Below are positions 53,435-61,393 of a stretch of 64,000 nt of DNA, piece by piece. Each line of letters starts with the position of its first letter. Position 1 is the first letter of the stretch. A program made the translations under genes and the position numbers. The notes beneath the pieces were generated by a model. It did no database searches and was not told the origin of the DNA. It worked only from the letters and a program-made list of their open reading frames with translations. The stretch comes from 55-13 sp037190145 (GTDB taxonomy: Bacteria > Armatimonadota > Fimbriimonadia > Fimbriimonadales > Fimbriimonadaceae), in the NCBI GenBank assembly GCA_037190145.1, contig JBBCJU010000002.1, positions 62,001-126,000 on the forward strand. Reading direction: 5' to 3'.

Positions 53435-53971
53435 GTGTTAATGATTCGCTCAACAACGGTTATTGGAGTCACGAAGAACGGAAAGACCGCCATTGCAGCT
53501 GATGGTCAAGTCACCATGGGTGAGGCTACAGTCCTAAAGCACAAAGCTAAAAAGGTCCGTCGGCTAGCGGGAGGCAAGGTGGTTTGTGGATTTGCTGGCT
53601 CTGTCGCCGATGCTCAAGCACTCCAAGATCGCTTTGAAGCTAAGCTAGAGTCTTACGGTGGCAACTTAAAACGAGCTGCCATCGAGTTTGCTAAAGATTG
53701 GCGAACAGACAAGATTCTTCGTCAACTAGATGCTCTGATGTTGGTAGCAGATAAGGATGCTCTACTCCTGGTAGCAGGGAATGGCAATGTGATTGAGCCG
53801 GATGATGGCGTTGCAGGAATAGGTTCAGGAGGTTCTTACGCCTTGGCTGCGGCGAGAGCCTTGGTAGAAAACACAGACTTGCCAGCGGATGAGGTGGCAA
53901 AACGAGCCTTGAAAATCGCGGGTGAGATTTGCGTCTATACAAATGACCAAGTTACGATTGAAGTTGTTTGA
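53435..53971 (+). CDS. hslV: ATP-dependent protease subunit HslV
   Basis: HslV is the threonine peptidase of the HslUV complex. The 178-residue protein contains STTVIGVTKNGKTAIAADGQ, where the first Thr would be exposed after removal of a short propeptide and act as nucleophile. VCGFAGSVADA and GIGSGGSYALAAARAL are family blocks. The GTG at 53435 has GGAGG seven bases upstream; ATG 53441 is an alternative. Its ATPase partner hslU, usually adjacent, is absent here. Confidence 0.92.
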   Translation: MLMIRSTTVIGVTKNGKTAIAADGQVTMGEATVLKHKAKKVRRLAGGKVVCGFAGSVADAQALQDRFEAKLESYGGNLKRAAIEFAKDWRTDKILRQLDALMLVADKDALLLVAGNGNVIEPDDGVAGIGSGGSYALAAARALVENTDLPADEVAKRALKIAGEICVYTNDQVTIEVV

Positions 53972-54007
53972 GCCGATTTCTAGGTTTTAACCGTCTTGCA
54001 CTAAACT

Positions 54008-54349
54008 ATGAAAAGGATTGAGGCCTATGTTCGTGTCAACAAGCTTGATGATATCAAGCAAGCCTTAGAGGATGCGGGAATCCATGGACTAAGTTGTGAG
54101 CAGGTGCGTGGGTACGGTCGACAATTGGGTAGGACAGATAAGTACCGCGGAAGCACCTATGCGGTGAACCTGTTGCCGAAGCTGAAAATTGAGGTTGTGG
54201 TGAAGGACGATGACCTGGAAACAGCGATCGAGACCATTGTGACTGCAACCCAGACAGGTGAAATTGGCGATGGCAAGATTTTCGTCAGCGAAGTCATTGA
54301 AGCCGTTAGGATTCGTACTGGCGAGCGCGGCGATGCTGCACTTTCGTGA
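54008..54349 (+). CDS. glnB: P-II nitrogen regulatory protein
   Basis: P-II proteins sense 2-oxoglutarate and ATP/ADP and control nitrogen enzymes. The 113-residue product begins MKRIEAYVRVNKLDDIKQAL. The T-loop YRGSTYAVNLLPK keeps the Tyr used for uridylylation, and TGEIGDGKIFV is the ATP-binding B-loop region. No amtB or glnA is nearby; instead it overlaps by four bases (ATGA) a RAYT-derived gene. Confidence 0.92.
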   Translation: MKRIEAYVRVNKLDDIKQALEDAGIHGLSCEQVRGYGRQLGRTDKYRGSTYAVNLLPKLKIEVVVKDDDLETAIETIVTATQTGEIGDGKIFVSEVIEAVRIRTGERGDAALS

Positions 54350-54816
54350 GTAAGTGGGAGAACTTCTCCATTTGGCGTGGTCGTTTGCCGCATTGGCGAG
54401 CGGACAATGTCACCTATTGGGTGACCTTTAGCCATAAGCGCGACCTACAAGATTGGGAGCGAAACCTACTTTTCACCGGTCTCATGCGACCTGAAGGCAG
54501 GAAATGGAATTTGGTGATCTTGTGTGTTTTGCCCGGCGAGACGAACCTACTTTTTACCGTCAATGAGGCTCCGGGCGGTGAACCCTACGAACTCAGTGAT
54601 GTCGTTGAGAAAGCCAAGACAAAAGCTGGGAAAGTGATTGTTAAGAAGACGGAAGAGCGTTGGCCCCCGTTCTATCAAGAGAGCTATGATCGCATCATTC
54701 GGGATGCAGAAGAGCTCGAATCCAAGTTTATTGAGATTCTAGAGTCACCAGTGAAGCATGAACTGGTTGAAGACCCAGAAGAGTGGGATTGCCTCTGGGT
54801 TGCAGGGCGAGACTAA
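54346..54816 (+). CDS. RAYT/Y1-transposase-derived protein lacking catalytic residues
   Basis: This 156-residue protein is recognisable as a relative of REP-associated tyrosine transposases. The opening RGRLPHWRADNVTYWVTF matches their RGYLPHWE...TYFVTF block. FYQESYDRIIRDAEELE matches FWQxEYFDRLIRDEE, and SPVKHELVEDPEEW matches NPVKAGLVxxPEDW. However, the MPNHVHVLL site with the HUH metal ligands reads LPGETNLLF, and the Tyr of YIxxNP is Phe (FIEILESP). A DNA-cleaving activity is therefore unlikely, and the protein looks domesticated. It overlaps glnB by four bases and would be co-translated with it. Confidence 0.7.
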   Translation: MSKWENFSIWRGRLPHWRADNVTYWVTFSHKRDLQDWERNLLFTGLMRPEGRKWNLVILCVLPGETNLLFTVNEAPGGEPYELSDVVEKAKTKAGKVIVKKTEERWPPFYQESYDRIIRDAEELESKFIEILESPVKHELVEDPEEWDCLWVAGRD

Positions 54817-54856
54817 TTCTAGATTTTTTCATAACAAGCTTGCATTGTGTGTTTGT

Positions 54857-54878
54857 CTGTATTAATATACTAATACAG
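54857..54878. promoter_or_regulatory. Palindromic operator of the GntR/YtrA-type regulator
   Basis: CTGTATTA and TAATACAG form a perfect 8-bp inverted repeat with a 6-base spacer. The right arm overlaps the probable -10 (TACAGT, 54874-54879), five bases before the regulator's ATG. Position and symmetry suggest autorepression. Confidence 0.7.
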
Positions 54879-54884
54879 TAGTTC

Positions 54885-55259
54885 ATGCAAATCTTCATCT
54901 CAGAACAAGACCAGACTCCGATCTATCAGCAGATCGTGAATCAGGTGCGCTTGCAGGTGTCCTCTGGGCGCCTGAGCCCAGAAGAAGAATTGCCATCTAT
55001 TCGTGCTCTTGCTGAACGGCTCATGGTGAATCCAAACACGGTTGCGAGGGCATACCGAGAGCTAGAGCAGGCAGGGATCGTCACTAAGCGCAGAACTACT
55101 GGCAGCTATATCTCTGCGGGAGCTGCTCCTATGGATAGGGAAGCACGCCAGGAATTGCTTGCCGACAAGGTGGATGCCTTGTTGGCAGATGCTCGCCAAC
55201 TGAACCTTGATTCAACTGATGTTATCGATCTGATCCAAAAGCGATCCAATCCCAACTGA
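54885..55259 (+). CDS. GntR-family regulator, YtrA subfamily
   Basis: This 124-residue protein has the winged helix typical of GntR (PIYQQIVNQVRLQVSSGRL, LPSIRALAERLMVNPNTVARAY) and only a short C-terminal dimerisation helix, as in YtrA. Such regulators sit at the head of ABC exporter operons and repress them. Here the ATPase gene follows after one base. A strong palindrome overlaps its promoter. Confidence 0.9.
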   Translation: MQIFISEQDQTPIYQQIVNQVRLQVSSGRLSPEEELPSIRALAERLMVNPNTVARAYRELEQAGIVTKRRTTGSYISAGAAPMDREARQELLADKVDALLADARQLNLDSTDVIDLIQKRSNPN

Positions 55260-55260
55260 C

Positions 55261-56169
55261 ATGAACGATCAACCCATCATTCGCATTCAGAACCTTTCTC
55301 GTCGTTTTGGTTCCAACCAAGCGCTTGACGATGTGTCGCTAGAGATTCCTAAGGGCGTGGTTATGGGCCTGATGGGAGAAAACGGGGCGGGGAAAACCAC
55401 GCTTATAAAGCATATTTTGGGGCTACTGAAGGCTCAAGAAGGTTCGGTGGAGGTGTTTGGGAAGAACCCTGTTTCAGATCCGGTGGGGGTGCTTTCAAAC
55501 ATTGGATATCTATCTGAAGAGGGAGATTTGCCAAGCTGGATGCGGGTTTATGAGCTTTTCAGGTATGCCGCTGGATTCTATCCAACTTGGGATGATGGGT
55601 ATGCCAAGCAGTTGACTGAGCAGTTTCAACTAGACGTGTCGGCTCCGCTTAATAAACTTTCTAAAGGACAGCGCTCACGGGCGGGGCTTGTTGTGGCAAT
55701 GGCTTACCGCCCAGCGCTGTTGGTCCTTGATGAACCTTCCTCTGGGCTAGACCCCATTGTACGGCGAGATATCCTGGGAGCCATTATCCGCACAATCGCG
55801 GATGATGGTCGGACTGTTCTCTTTTCTTCTCACCTACTGGGTGAGGTGGAGAGAGTTGCGGACCGGATTGCGATCCTGAAGTCGGGAAGAGTCCTGTTTA
55901 CGGGTGAATTGGATGAGGTCAAGGAGCAACACCTTGGGGTCACGCTTCACTTTTCCCAACCTAGGCTAACTCCTCCCAGCGCTCCCGGTTTCCTGGCTTG
56001 GGAAGGATCGGGAAAGGAGTGGAGCGCCGTCTATTTTGGCGATCCGTCGCACTTAACACAGGCTCTGGCCAGTCTGGGTGGAGAGGTTGTGCGGAAGACC
56101 CATCTATCCCTAGATGACATTTTTGTCGCTCATGTTGGACGGTCTCCTGAAGCTGAGGAAGCAGCATGA
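55261..56169 (+). CDS. ABC-2 type transporter ATP-binding protein
   Basis: This 302-residue ATPase has Walker A GENGAGKTTL near residue 40, signature LSKGQRSR, Walker B LLVLDEPSSGLDP and HLLGEVE as H-loop region. About 80 extra C-terminal residues are typical of exporters in the YtrB/CcmA group. It works with the membrane protein encoded next (overlap of four bases) under the YtrA-type regulator. Cargo is unknown; cell-envelope stress or antibiotic export is usual for this arrangement. Confidence 0.9.
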   Translation: MNDQPIIRIQNLSRRFGSNQALDDVSLEIPKGVVMGLMGENGAGKTTLIKHILGLLKAQEGSVEVFGKNPVSDPVGVLSNIGYLSEEGDLPSWMRVYELFRYAAGFYPTWDDGYAKQLTEQFQLDVSAPLNKLSKGQRSRAGLVVAMAYRPALLVLDEPSSGLDPIVRRDILGAIIRTIADDGRTVLFSSHLLGEVERVADRIAILKSGRVLFTGELDEVKEQHLGVTLHFSQPRLTPPSAPGFLAWEGSGKEWSAVYFGDPSHLTQALASLGGEVVRKTHLSLDDIFVAHVGRSPEAEEAA

Positions 56170-57842
56170 ACGGCGGGATGGGGGTGTTGACAAGCTTGTT
56201 TGGTCGTCACCGGATTGGTTTGTTGATTACGCTTGCCTTTCTGCCGGTGGCTTCTGGGATTTTGTTAGTAGTTGGCAAAGAGCGAATGCCGGATTTTGGA
56301 GGATTGCTTGTTTTCCTTGGGTTTACCATCGCCCTCTTCTATCTGGTAGCAGTGTTTCTTCACTCTGACTCCGATGTAGCAACTCCCGGGTCAACTTATC
56401 CAACGTACTACTTTACGCTTCCCGTGAAAACTTCTGAATTGGCGCTTTGGCCGGTCTTGGGAGGCATCGTTTTTGTGGGACTTCTTACGTTCGGGGTTTC
56501 GTTCGCAATTGATAAAGCTCACTACTCTTTCAATTACATTGGTGCGACGTTTGTGGTGGTGTCCTTACTGACCACCATGCAAGCCGTTTTTTGGTACCCA
56601 ATCGGCATTCCGTATTCAAAGCTGGTGCTGTCCATCGCGGTGATCGTTGGGTTGTTTCTATTGGGATTTTCCCGGTCCATCTGGGGGATTGGTGAGGGGG
56701 TTCAAACTGGGATTTACATAGCCGTGATCTCAATATCTGCCGGCATAGCTTGGCTGGGAGTAGTGAAAGCTCGCTCTGGTTTGAGTATCTTTAATTTTTC
56801 AAACTTGCACATGAGTGTTGGAGATCGGTTGAACTTGCCACCTTTCTCCAATCCCAACTCAGCACAGCTTTGGTATGAATGGCGACAGCAGGGAAGGTTG
56901 TTTCCCGGCCTCACTCTGGCTTTTGTTCTTATCTTCGTTGCGGTTAGCTACACAAACGATACGTTAAGCCCACTAGACGTTCTGGCTACGCCTACCGAGG
57001 TCATGCCAACGGCTTCCACATTTCTGAGTGTCTTCTACCGAATGATGATTGTCCTACTGCCTGTTTTCGCGTGGGTTGTGGGATTTGGCATGAAGCGAAC
57101 CGAACTCAAGCGAGGAGACGGAAGTTTTCATCTTTACTTCGCCACTCGGCCCTTGGCCGATTCTTCAATGGTGTGGGCAAAGTTTAGAGTTGCTTTAAAA
57201 AGCACTTTGTGGGCTTGGACCTTCATGGTTTTGGCCACGATTCCGTTTCTCTTTACTCCGGCGGGACGGTATGTGAACGGTCACTCCAGCGGCCCAGAGG
57301 GCATGCTCTACCAAATTCTGCCGGAATTCCTAACTCCACAGATACTGGTTATGGTTCTGTGCGGCTTGCTCGGATTCATGTTCTTATCATGGAGAAATCT
57401 GGTAGTTGGGCTCTGGACTGAACTGAGCGGGAATATCAATCTGCGCTACCTTCAGCCATTTACATCAATCCTCATTTACATCGGGGCGGTTAGTCTGCCG
57501 AATTGGGTCTACAAAGACATGACCTGGTTTGCTTACCTGATGGTTGGCGTCCTAGTCCTGAAGTTTGCTTGTGCGATAAAAGTTGGTTTAAGCATGAGGA
57601 CTCAAGGTTTGTTAACCAATCGCCAGTTAGTGCTTAACGCGTCCTATTACGTGATATGTGCTTTGGTCCTCTATGCATGCGCTTATGTGGTTTTCGGCCC
57701 GTCTATTACAGAGATGCACAACGGGACTAATCCCGACCCATTGTGGAATCACCTTAACTTGCTGTTGATCGTTCTTTGGTGCGTTCCAATCGTACGAATC
57801 CTTCTGGCAACCAAAATGCTGTCTCTGAACAGGCATCGTTAG
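56166..57842 (+). CDS. ABC-2 type transporter permease
   Basis: This 558-residue protein has about 12 hydrophobic segments, starting HRIGLLITLAFLPVASGILL. Its start overlaps the ATPase stop (ATGA). YFTLPVKTSELALWPVLGG is the typical cytoplasmic segment after the first helices of such permeases. It forms the membrane part of the exporter with the preceding ATPase. Confidence 0.85.
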   Translation: MNGGMGVLTSLFGRHRIGLLITLAFLPVASGILLVVGKERMPDFGGLLVFLGFTIALFYLVAVFLHSDSDVATPGSTYPTYYFTLPVKTSELALWPVLGGIVFVGLLTFGVSFAIDKAHYSFNYIGATFVVVSLLTTMQAVFWYPIGIPYSKLVLSIAVIVGLFLLGFSRSIWGIGEGVQTGIYIAVISISAGIAWLGVVKARSGLSIFNFSNLHMSVGDRLNLPPFSNPNSAQLWYEWRQQGRLFPGLTLAFVLIFVAVSYTNDTLSPLDVLATPTEVMPTASTFLSVFYRMMIVLLPVFAWVVGFGMKRTELKRGDGSFHLYFATRPLADSSMVWAKFRVALKSTLWAWTFMVLATIPFLFTPAGRYVNGHSSGPEGMLYQILPEFLTPQILVMVLCGLLGFMFLSWRNLVVGLWTELSGNINLRYLQPFTSILIYIGAVSLPNWVYKDMTWFAYLMVGVLVLKFACAIKVGLSMRTQGLLTNRQLVLNASYYVICALVLYACAYVVFGPSITEMHNGTNPDPLWNHLNLLLIVLWCVPIVRILLATKMLSLNRHR

Positions 57843-57851
57843 GGTCCTATT

Positions 57852-57926
57852 TCCCGGGAACGCATCGTGTACAATTATCGTTAGAACTCATACATGAGTC
57901 TTAAGCACTCAAGTGAATTGAGCTAA
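57852..57926 (+). promoter_or_regulatory. dnaK control region: TTCCCGGGAA palindrome, -10 and a degenerate CIRCE-like element
   Basis: TTCCCGGGAA (57852-57861) lies next to the expected -35 position. TGTACAAT follows, with TACAAT as -10. ACTCATACATGAGT is a palindrome near 57887-57900. TTAAGCACTC, nine bases, then GAGCTAA (57901-57926) resembles the HrcA-binding CIRCE (TTAGCACTC-N9-GAGTGCTAA) with two bases missing in the right arm. The match is imperfect, so HrcA control is tentative. Confidence 0.4.
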
Positions 57927-57936
57927 AAGATAAAAA

Positions 57937-59841
57937 ATGGGAAAAACAGTAGGAATTGACTTAGGAACGACCAACTCAGTGGTCGCGGTGATGGAAGGCG
58001 GAGAACCCGTCGTCATCGCCAATGCAGAAGGAGCTCGTACCACTCCAAGCGTTGTGGGCTTCAAGCAGAATGGGGAGCGTCTCGTAGGTGTTACCGCAAA
58101 GCGACAAGCAGTGGTTAATCCCGATAACACGATCGCTTCGATCAAACGATTTATGGGGCACACCTTGACTGAGGTTAAGGATGAAGCTGGTCGCATCAGC
58201 TACAAGATGAAGTCTGGCAAGAATGGTCAGGCCGTGGCTCATGTACCTGCACTGGATAAGGATTTGACTCCAGAAGAGGTAAGCGCAGCGATTCTACAAA
58301 AGCTTAAGGCAGACGCGGAGGCTTACCTTGGCGAGCCCGTTGACCAAGCCGTTATTACAGTTCCGGCTTACTTCAATGACAGCCAACGAAAGGCAACCAA
58401 AGACGCCGGTGAGATTGCTGGTCTGAAGGTTCTTAGAATTATCAACGAGCCAACGGCCGCTTCTTTGGCCTATGGTCTGGACAAGAAGGCTAACGAAACC
58501 ATCCTCGTTTTCGACTTGGGTGGCGGTACGTTCGACGTTTCCATCCTTGACGTTGGCGAAGGCGTTTTTGAAGTGAAGTCAACGGCGGGTGACAGCCATC
58601 TAGGTGGCGACGACTATGACAACAAGATTGTAGAATGGCTCGTAGCTGAGTTCAAGAAGGACCAAGCCGTTGATCTTAGCAAGGATAAAGCCGCTCTTCA
58701 ACGATTGCGAGAAGCAGCGGAGCGCGCCAAGATTGAGCTTTCCAGCCAAATGAGCACTCAGATCAACCTTCCGTACATTACGTCGGTTGATAATGTTCCT
58801 CAGCACCTGGATTATAATTTGACTCGAGCTAAGTTTGAGGACCTAACCGCCGATCTAATGAAGCGAGTAGAGGTTCCATTCAAGTCAGCCTTGGACGATG
58901 CCAAGATGAAGGCTGCGGACATTGATGAGGTCATCCTAGTAGGTGGTTCGTCCCGAATGCCGCAAGTTCAGGAGCTAGTAAAGAAGCTTACTGGAAAGGA
59001 GCCTAACCGGTCGGTTAATCCCGATGAAGTTGTTGCTATCGGAGCTGCGATTCAAGCTGGCGTTCTCGGTGGAGAAGTCAAGAATATCGTTCTTCTCGAC
59101 GTCACCCCACTCAGCATGGGTGTGGAGACGCAAGGCGGCATCTTTGACAAGCTGATTGACCGCAATACGACGATCCCAACCAAGAAGAGTCGAGTCTATA
59201 CCACGGCCGTTGATAACCAACCCGAGGTTGAAATCCACATTCTTCAGGGCGAGCGGCCAATGGCGCGCGATAACAAATCGCTCGGTCGATTCCATCTTGC
59301 TGGAATTCCACCAGCCCCGGCTCGTGTTCCTCAGATTGAGGTTACGTTCGATATCGATGCTAACGGCATCCTAAATGTAACCGCACAAGAGAAGGGAACG
59401 GGCGCGAAGCAGTCGATCACCATCACTGGATCGGGCAACTTGAACAAGGAAGAGATTGAGCGCATGGTGGAAGAGGCTGAAATGAACGCTGAGGCCGACC
59501 GACAAGCTCAAGAACTGATTGAGGTTAAGAACAAGTCCGAGCAGTTGATCTACTCTACTGAGAAGACCCTCCGAGAGGCAGGCGATAAGGTTGGAGAAGC
59601 TCAGCGAACATCGGCTCAAGAAAAGGTCGAAGAACTCCGAAAGGTTCTACAGGGCGACGATGCTGAGGCGATCCAAAGTGCGTTTGCGGTGCTAGAAGCC
59701 GAATCTCATGCAATTGCGGAGATTCTGTACAAGGCTGCCAGTGAGCAAGCCGATATCAGCGAAGGTGCACCTACTGAAGATGCCTCTGAAAGTAAGGATG
59801 GCGACGACGTGATCGACGCCGAGTTCAAAGAAGAGAAGTAG
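57937..59841 (+). CDS. dnaK: Chaperone protein DnaK (Hsp70)
   Basis: Full-length Hsp70 of 634 residues. The nucleotide-binding domain starts GKTVGIDLGTTNSVVAVMEG and contains FDLGGGTFDVSILD and ILVGGSSRMPQVQ. The linker VLLDVTPLSMGVET leads into the substrate domain (FDIDANGILNVTAQEKGTG) and an acidic C-terminal tail ending in EFKEEK. grpE and dnaJ are not adjacent, so dnaK is transcribed alone between its own control region and a strong terminator. Confidence 0.97.
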   Translation: MGKTVGIDLGTTNSVVAVMEGGEPVVIANAEGARTTPSVVGFKQNGERLVGVTAKRQAVVNPDNTIASIKRFMGHTLTEVKDEAGRISYKMKSGKNGQAVAHVPALDKDLTPEEVSAAILQKLKADAEAYLGEPVDQAVITVPAYFNDSQRKATKDAGEIAGLKVLRIINEPTAASLAYGLDKKANETILVFDLGGGTFDVSILDVGEGVFEVKSTAGDSHLGGDDYDNKIVEWLVAEFKKDQAVDLSKDKAALQRLREAAERAKIELSSQMSTQINLPYITSVDNVPQHLDYNLTRAKFEDLTADLMKRVEVPFKSALDDAKMKAADIDEVILVGGSSRMPQVQELVKKLTGKEPNRSVNPDEVVAIGAAIQAGVLGGEVKNIVLLDVTPLSMGVETQGGIFDKLIDRNTTIPTKKSRVYTTAVDNQPEVEIHILQGERPMARDNKSLGRFHLAGIPPAPARVPQIEVTFDIDANGILNVTAQEKGTGAKQSITITGSGNLNKEEIERMVEEAEMNAEADRQAQELIEVKNKSEQLIYSTEKTLREAGDKVGEAQRTSAQEKVEELRKVLQGDDAEAIQSAFAVLEAESHAIAEILYKAASEQADISEGAPTEDASESKDGDDVIDAEFKEEK

Positions 59842-59862
59842 TTCATTCGATCTGCGTCTTCT

Positions 59863-59899
59863 GAAAGCGCCCCGCCTCGTTCGGCGGGGCGCTTTCTTT
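59863..59899 (+). terminator. Intrinsic terminator of dnaK
   Basis: A 14-bp perfect stem, GAAAGCGCCCCGCC and GGCGGGGCGCTTTC, with a six-base loop, runs into TTTC. Confidence 0.85.
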
Positions 59900-59913
59900 C
59901 TATAAATACTCGC

Positions 59914-59919
59914 TAGAAT
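59914..59919 (+). promoter_or_regulatory. -10 element TAGAAT, six bases before the ATG start
   Basis: TAGAAT, AAGAGA, ATG at 59926. Leaderless layout. It lies 17 bases after the dnaK terminator arm. Confidence 0.5.
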
Positions 59920-59925
59920 AAGAGA

Positions 59926-60558
59926 ATGATGTTTGCTCGCACCTTTTCTGCCCTAACGTTTGGTTGTTTAGGGGCGATTGCTTCCGCGAATATCACATCA
60001 GATTTCCAGGATGTAGCTGATGGCTGGATGGGGGTTAACGTTTCTTTTCCCGGATTGGAAGTGTTGAACACAGTGTCGCCAACATGGACCGGCAACTCCA
60101 TTACGGTCACAGAATCGGGCAGCGGATTGTTTGTTCTGGCGGCCCCAACCAAGTTTCTTGGCAATCAAAGTTCTTATCTAGGCGGGACGGTGAGTTTCCA
60201 GTTAGCATCGGCAACGTCAGACGGAGTTTCTTATCCAAACCTGCTCCTTCGCGGGAATGGAAGGATCCTTTATCATGAGACTCCTGCTCCTAATTCTTCG
60301 CTAACATTCTACGAATTTTCTTTGGCTCCCTCTGGTTGGAAAAACGAACTTGGGCAAGTTGCAACTCAGTCAGAAATGGCAAACGTATTGTCAAATCTGG
60401 ATGTGTTTGCGATTAACGCAGATTGGACAACGGGCGGGACGGATGAGGTCGAATTGGATAATGTAGTGATGGCAGCCCCGGTACCTGAGCCAGCTACTTT
60501 GATCAGCTTAGGCGTTGGCGCTTTCATGCTCCGAAGAAGACGCCGTCAACGGTCGTAA
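59926..60558 (+). CDS. PEP-CTERM sorted secreted protein
   Basis: This 210-residue protein has an N-terminal signal (FARTFSALTFGCLGAIASA), a beta-rich middle (laminin G/CBM-like in style) and the C-terminal sorting tail VPEPATLISLGVGAFMLRRRRR. That tail is the PEP motif, a membrane helix and an Arg cluster recognised by exosortase. The mature protein should be released to the surface or extracellular matrix. Its 3' end overlaps the convergent gene by 51 bases. Confidence 0.88.
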   Translation: MMFARTFSALTFGCLGAIASANITSDFQDVADGWMGVNVSFPGLEVLNTVSPTWTGNSITVTESGSGLFVLAAPTKFLGNQSSYLGGTVSFQLASATSDGVSYPNLLLRGNGRILYHETPAPNSSLTFYEFSLAPSGWKNELGQVATQSEMANVLSNLDVFAINADWTTGGTDEVELDNVVMAAPVPEPATLISLGVGAFMLRRRRRQRS

Positions 60559-61341
60559 ATCTTCGAAAGTCGATCCATAGTGTTTTAGGCGGTTCTCAAG
60601 GAACTCATACTCATGGCCCCACCCTTTGTATTCATGGTTTCCAGAGATCATTTCTCGCCAGATTTCTCCGGCCAGTGGCGTTAGAACTTGTGACAATGCC
60701 GATTCACGATAATCTGTCGCTCTAGCTTTTTTGCAATCAATCAACAGGTATAGCTCGTCGGATAGTCCTTTCCCAACATTGATTGACCAAAGATAGACTA
60801 TGCATTGGATTCTCCCATCCTGGCAGAAAAACCATTCACGTGAATACTGATCTGCCTGCCATTGACCTGATTTCCGGCCTGCCGTTTCCCAATCTGTCCA
60901 CCGGAGTTCTCCAGAAGGACCAACCCGAACGGCGTTTACATAGACCGGGTCTTCAAAGATTAACTCGACTGGAGCAACCCAATCGTTTACTTCCAATGGG
61001 TGAGGCCATTTGTATTTCGTGTTTAAAAATGTTGGGATATGGATTTCCAGAACATCAGTAATTGTTTCTAAGTATTTCTGGGCAAGGTCGTTATTGATCC
61101 GAATTTTAAGCTCCATCGAATCTCGATGAATCCACTCAATCCAACTATCGTGCATTCGACAGCCAAAGGCAAACTGAGACTCCGGTGCCACCGGAATCTC
61201 ACTACGCAGTTGGGCGAGCCACTTCTCAAGGTACTTTACGTCGCGGGCATCATCTTCAGGCTTTTTGAAACTCAGGTTATGGCAATGGGGTCCAAGGTCT
61301 TGGATTTTCCGAACATCTTTTAACCAACTTCGATAAGCCAT
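60508..61341 (-). CDS. Hypothetical cytoplasmic protein
   Basis: This 277-residue protein without signal peptide or membrane segment begins MAYRSWLKDVRKIQDLGPHC. It is rich in Trp and charged residues (SWIEWIHRDSMELK, GELRWTDWETAGR). The family is not recognised, and no catalytic pattern stands out. The gene starts just beyond a minus-strand terminator. Confidence 0.65.
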   Translation of the reverse strand: MAYRSWLKDVRKIQDLGPHCHNLSFKKPEDDARDVKYLEKWLAQLRSEIPVAPESQFAFGCRMHDSWIEWIHRDSMELKIRINNDLAQKYLETITDVLEIHIPTFLNTKYKWPHPLEVNDWVAPVELIFEDPVYVNAVRVGPSGELRWTDWETAGRKSGQWQADQYSREWFFCQDGRIQCIVYLWSINVGKGLSDELYLLIDCKKARATDYRESALSQVLTPLAGEIWREMISGNHEYKGWGHEYEFLENRLKHYGSTFEDLRPLTASSSEHESANA

Positions 61342-61347
61342 AAATGC

Positions 61348-61381
61348 GAAAAGCCCCCCGAAACCTAGTTCCGGGAGGCTT
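61348..61381 (-). terminator. Terminator of the PilP-like gene
   Basis: In the minus-strand RNA AAGCCTCCCG pairs with CGGGGGGCTT (one G-U pair), followed by TTC. It lies between the PilP-like gene and the downstream hypothetical gene. Confidence 0.65.
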
Positions 61382-61393
61382 CTGGATGGCAGG

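Noticed and set aside
54346..54816. RAYT-like gene as an active mobile element
   Set aside because: HUH and Tyr are substituted, no flanking REP palindromes or target-site repeats are visible, and it is coupled to glnB.
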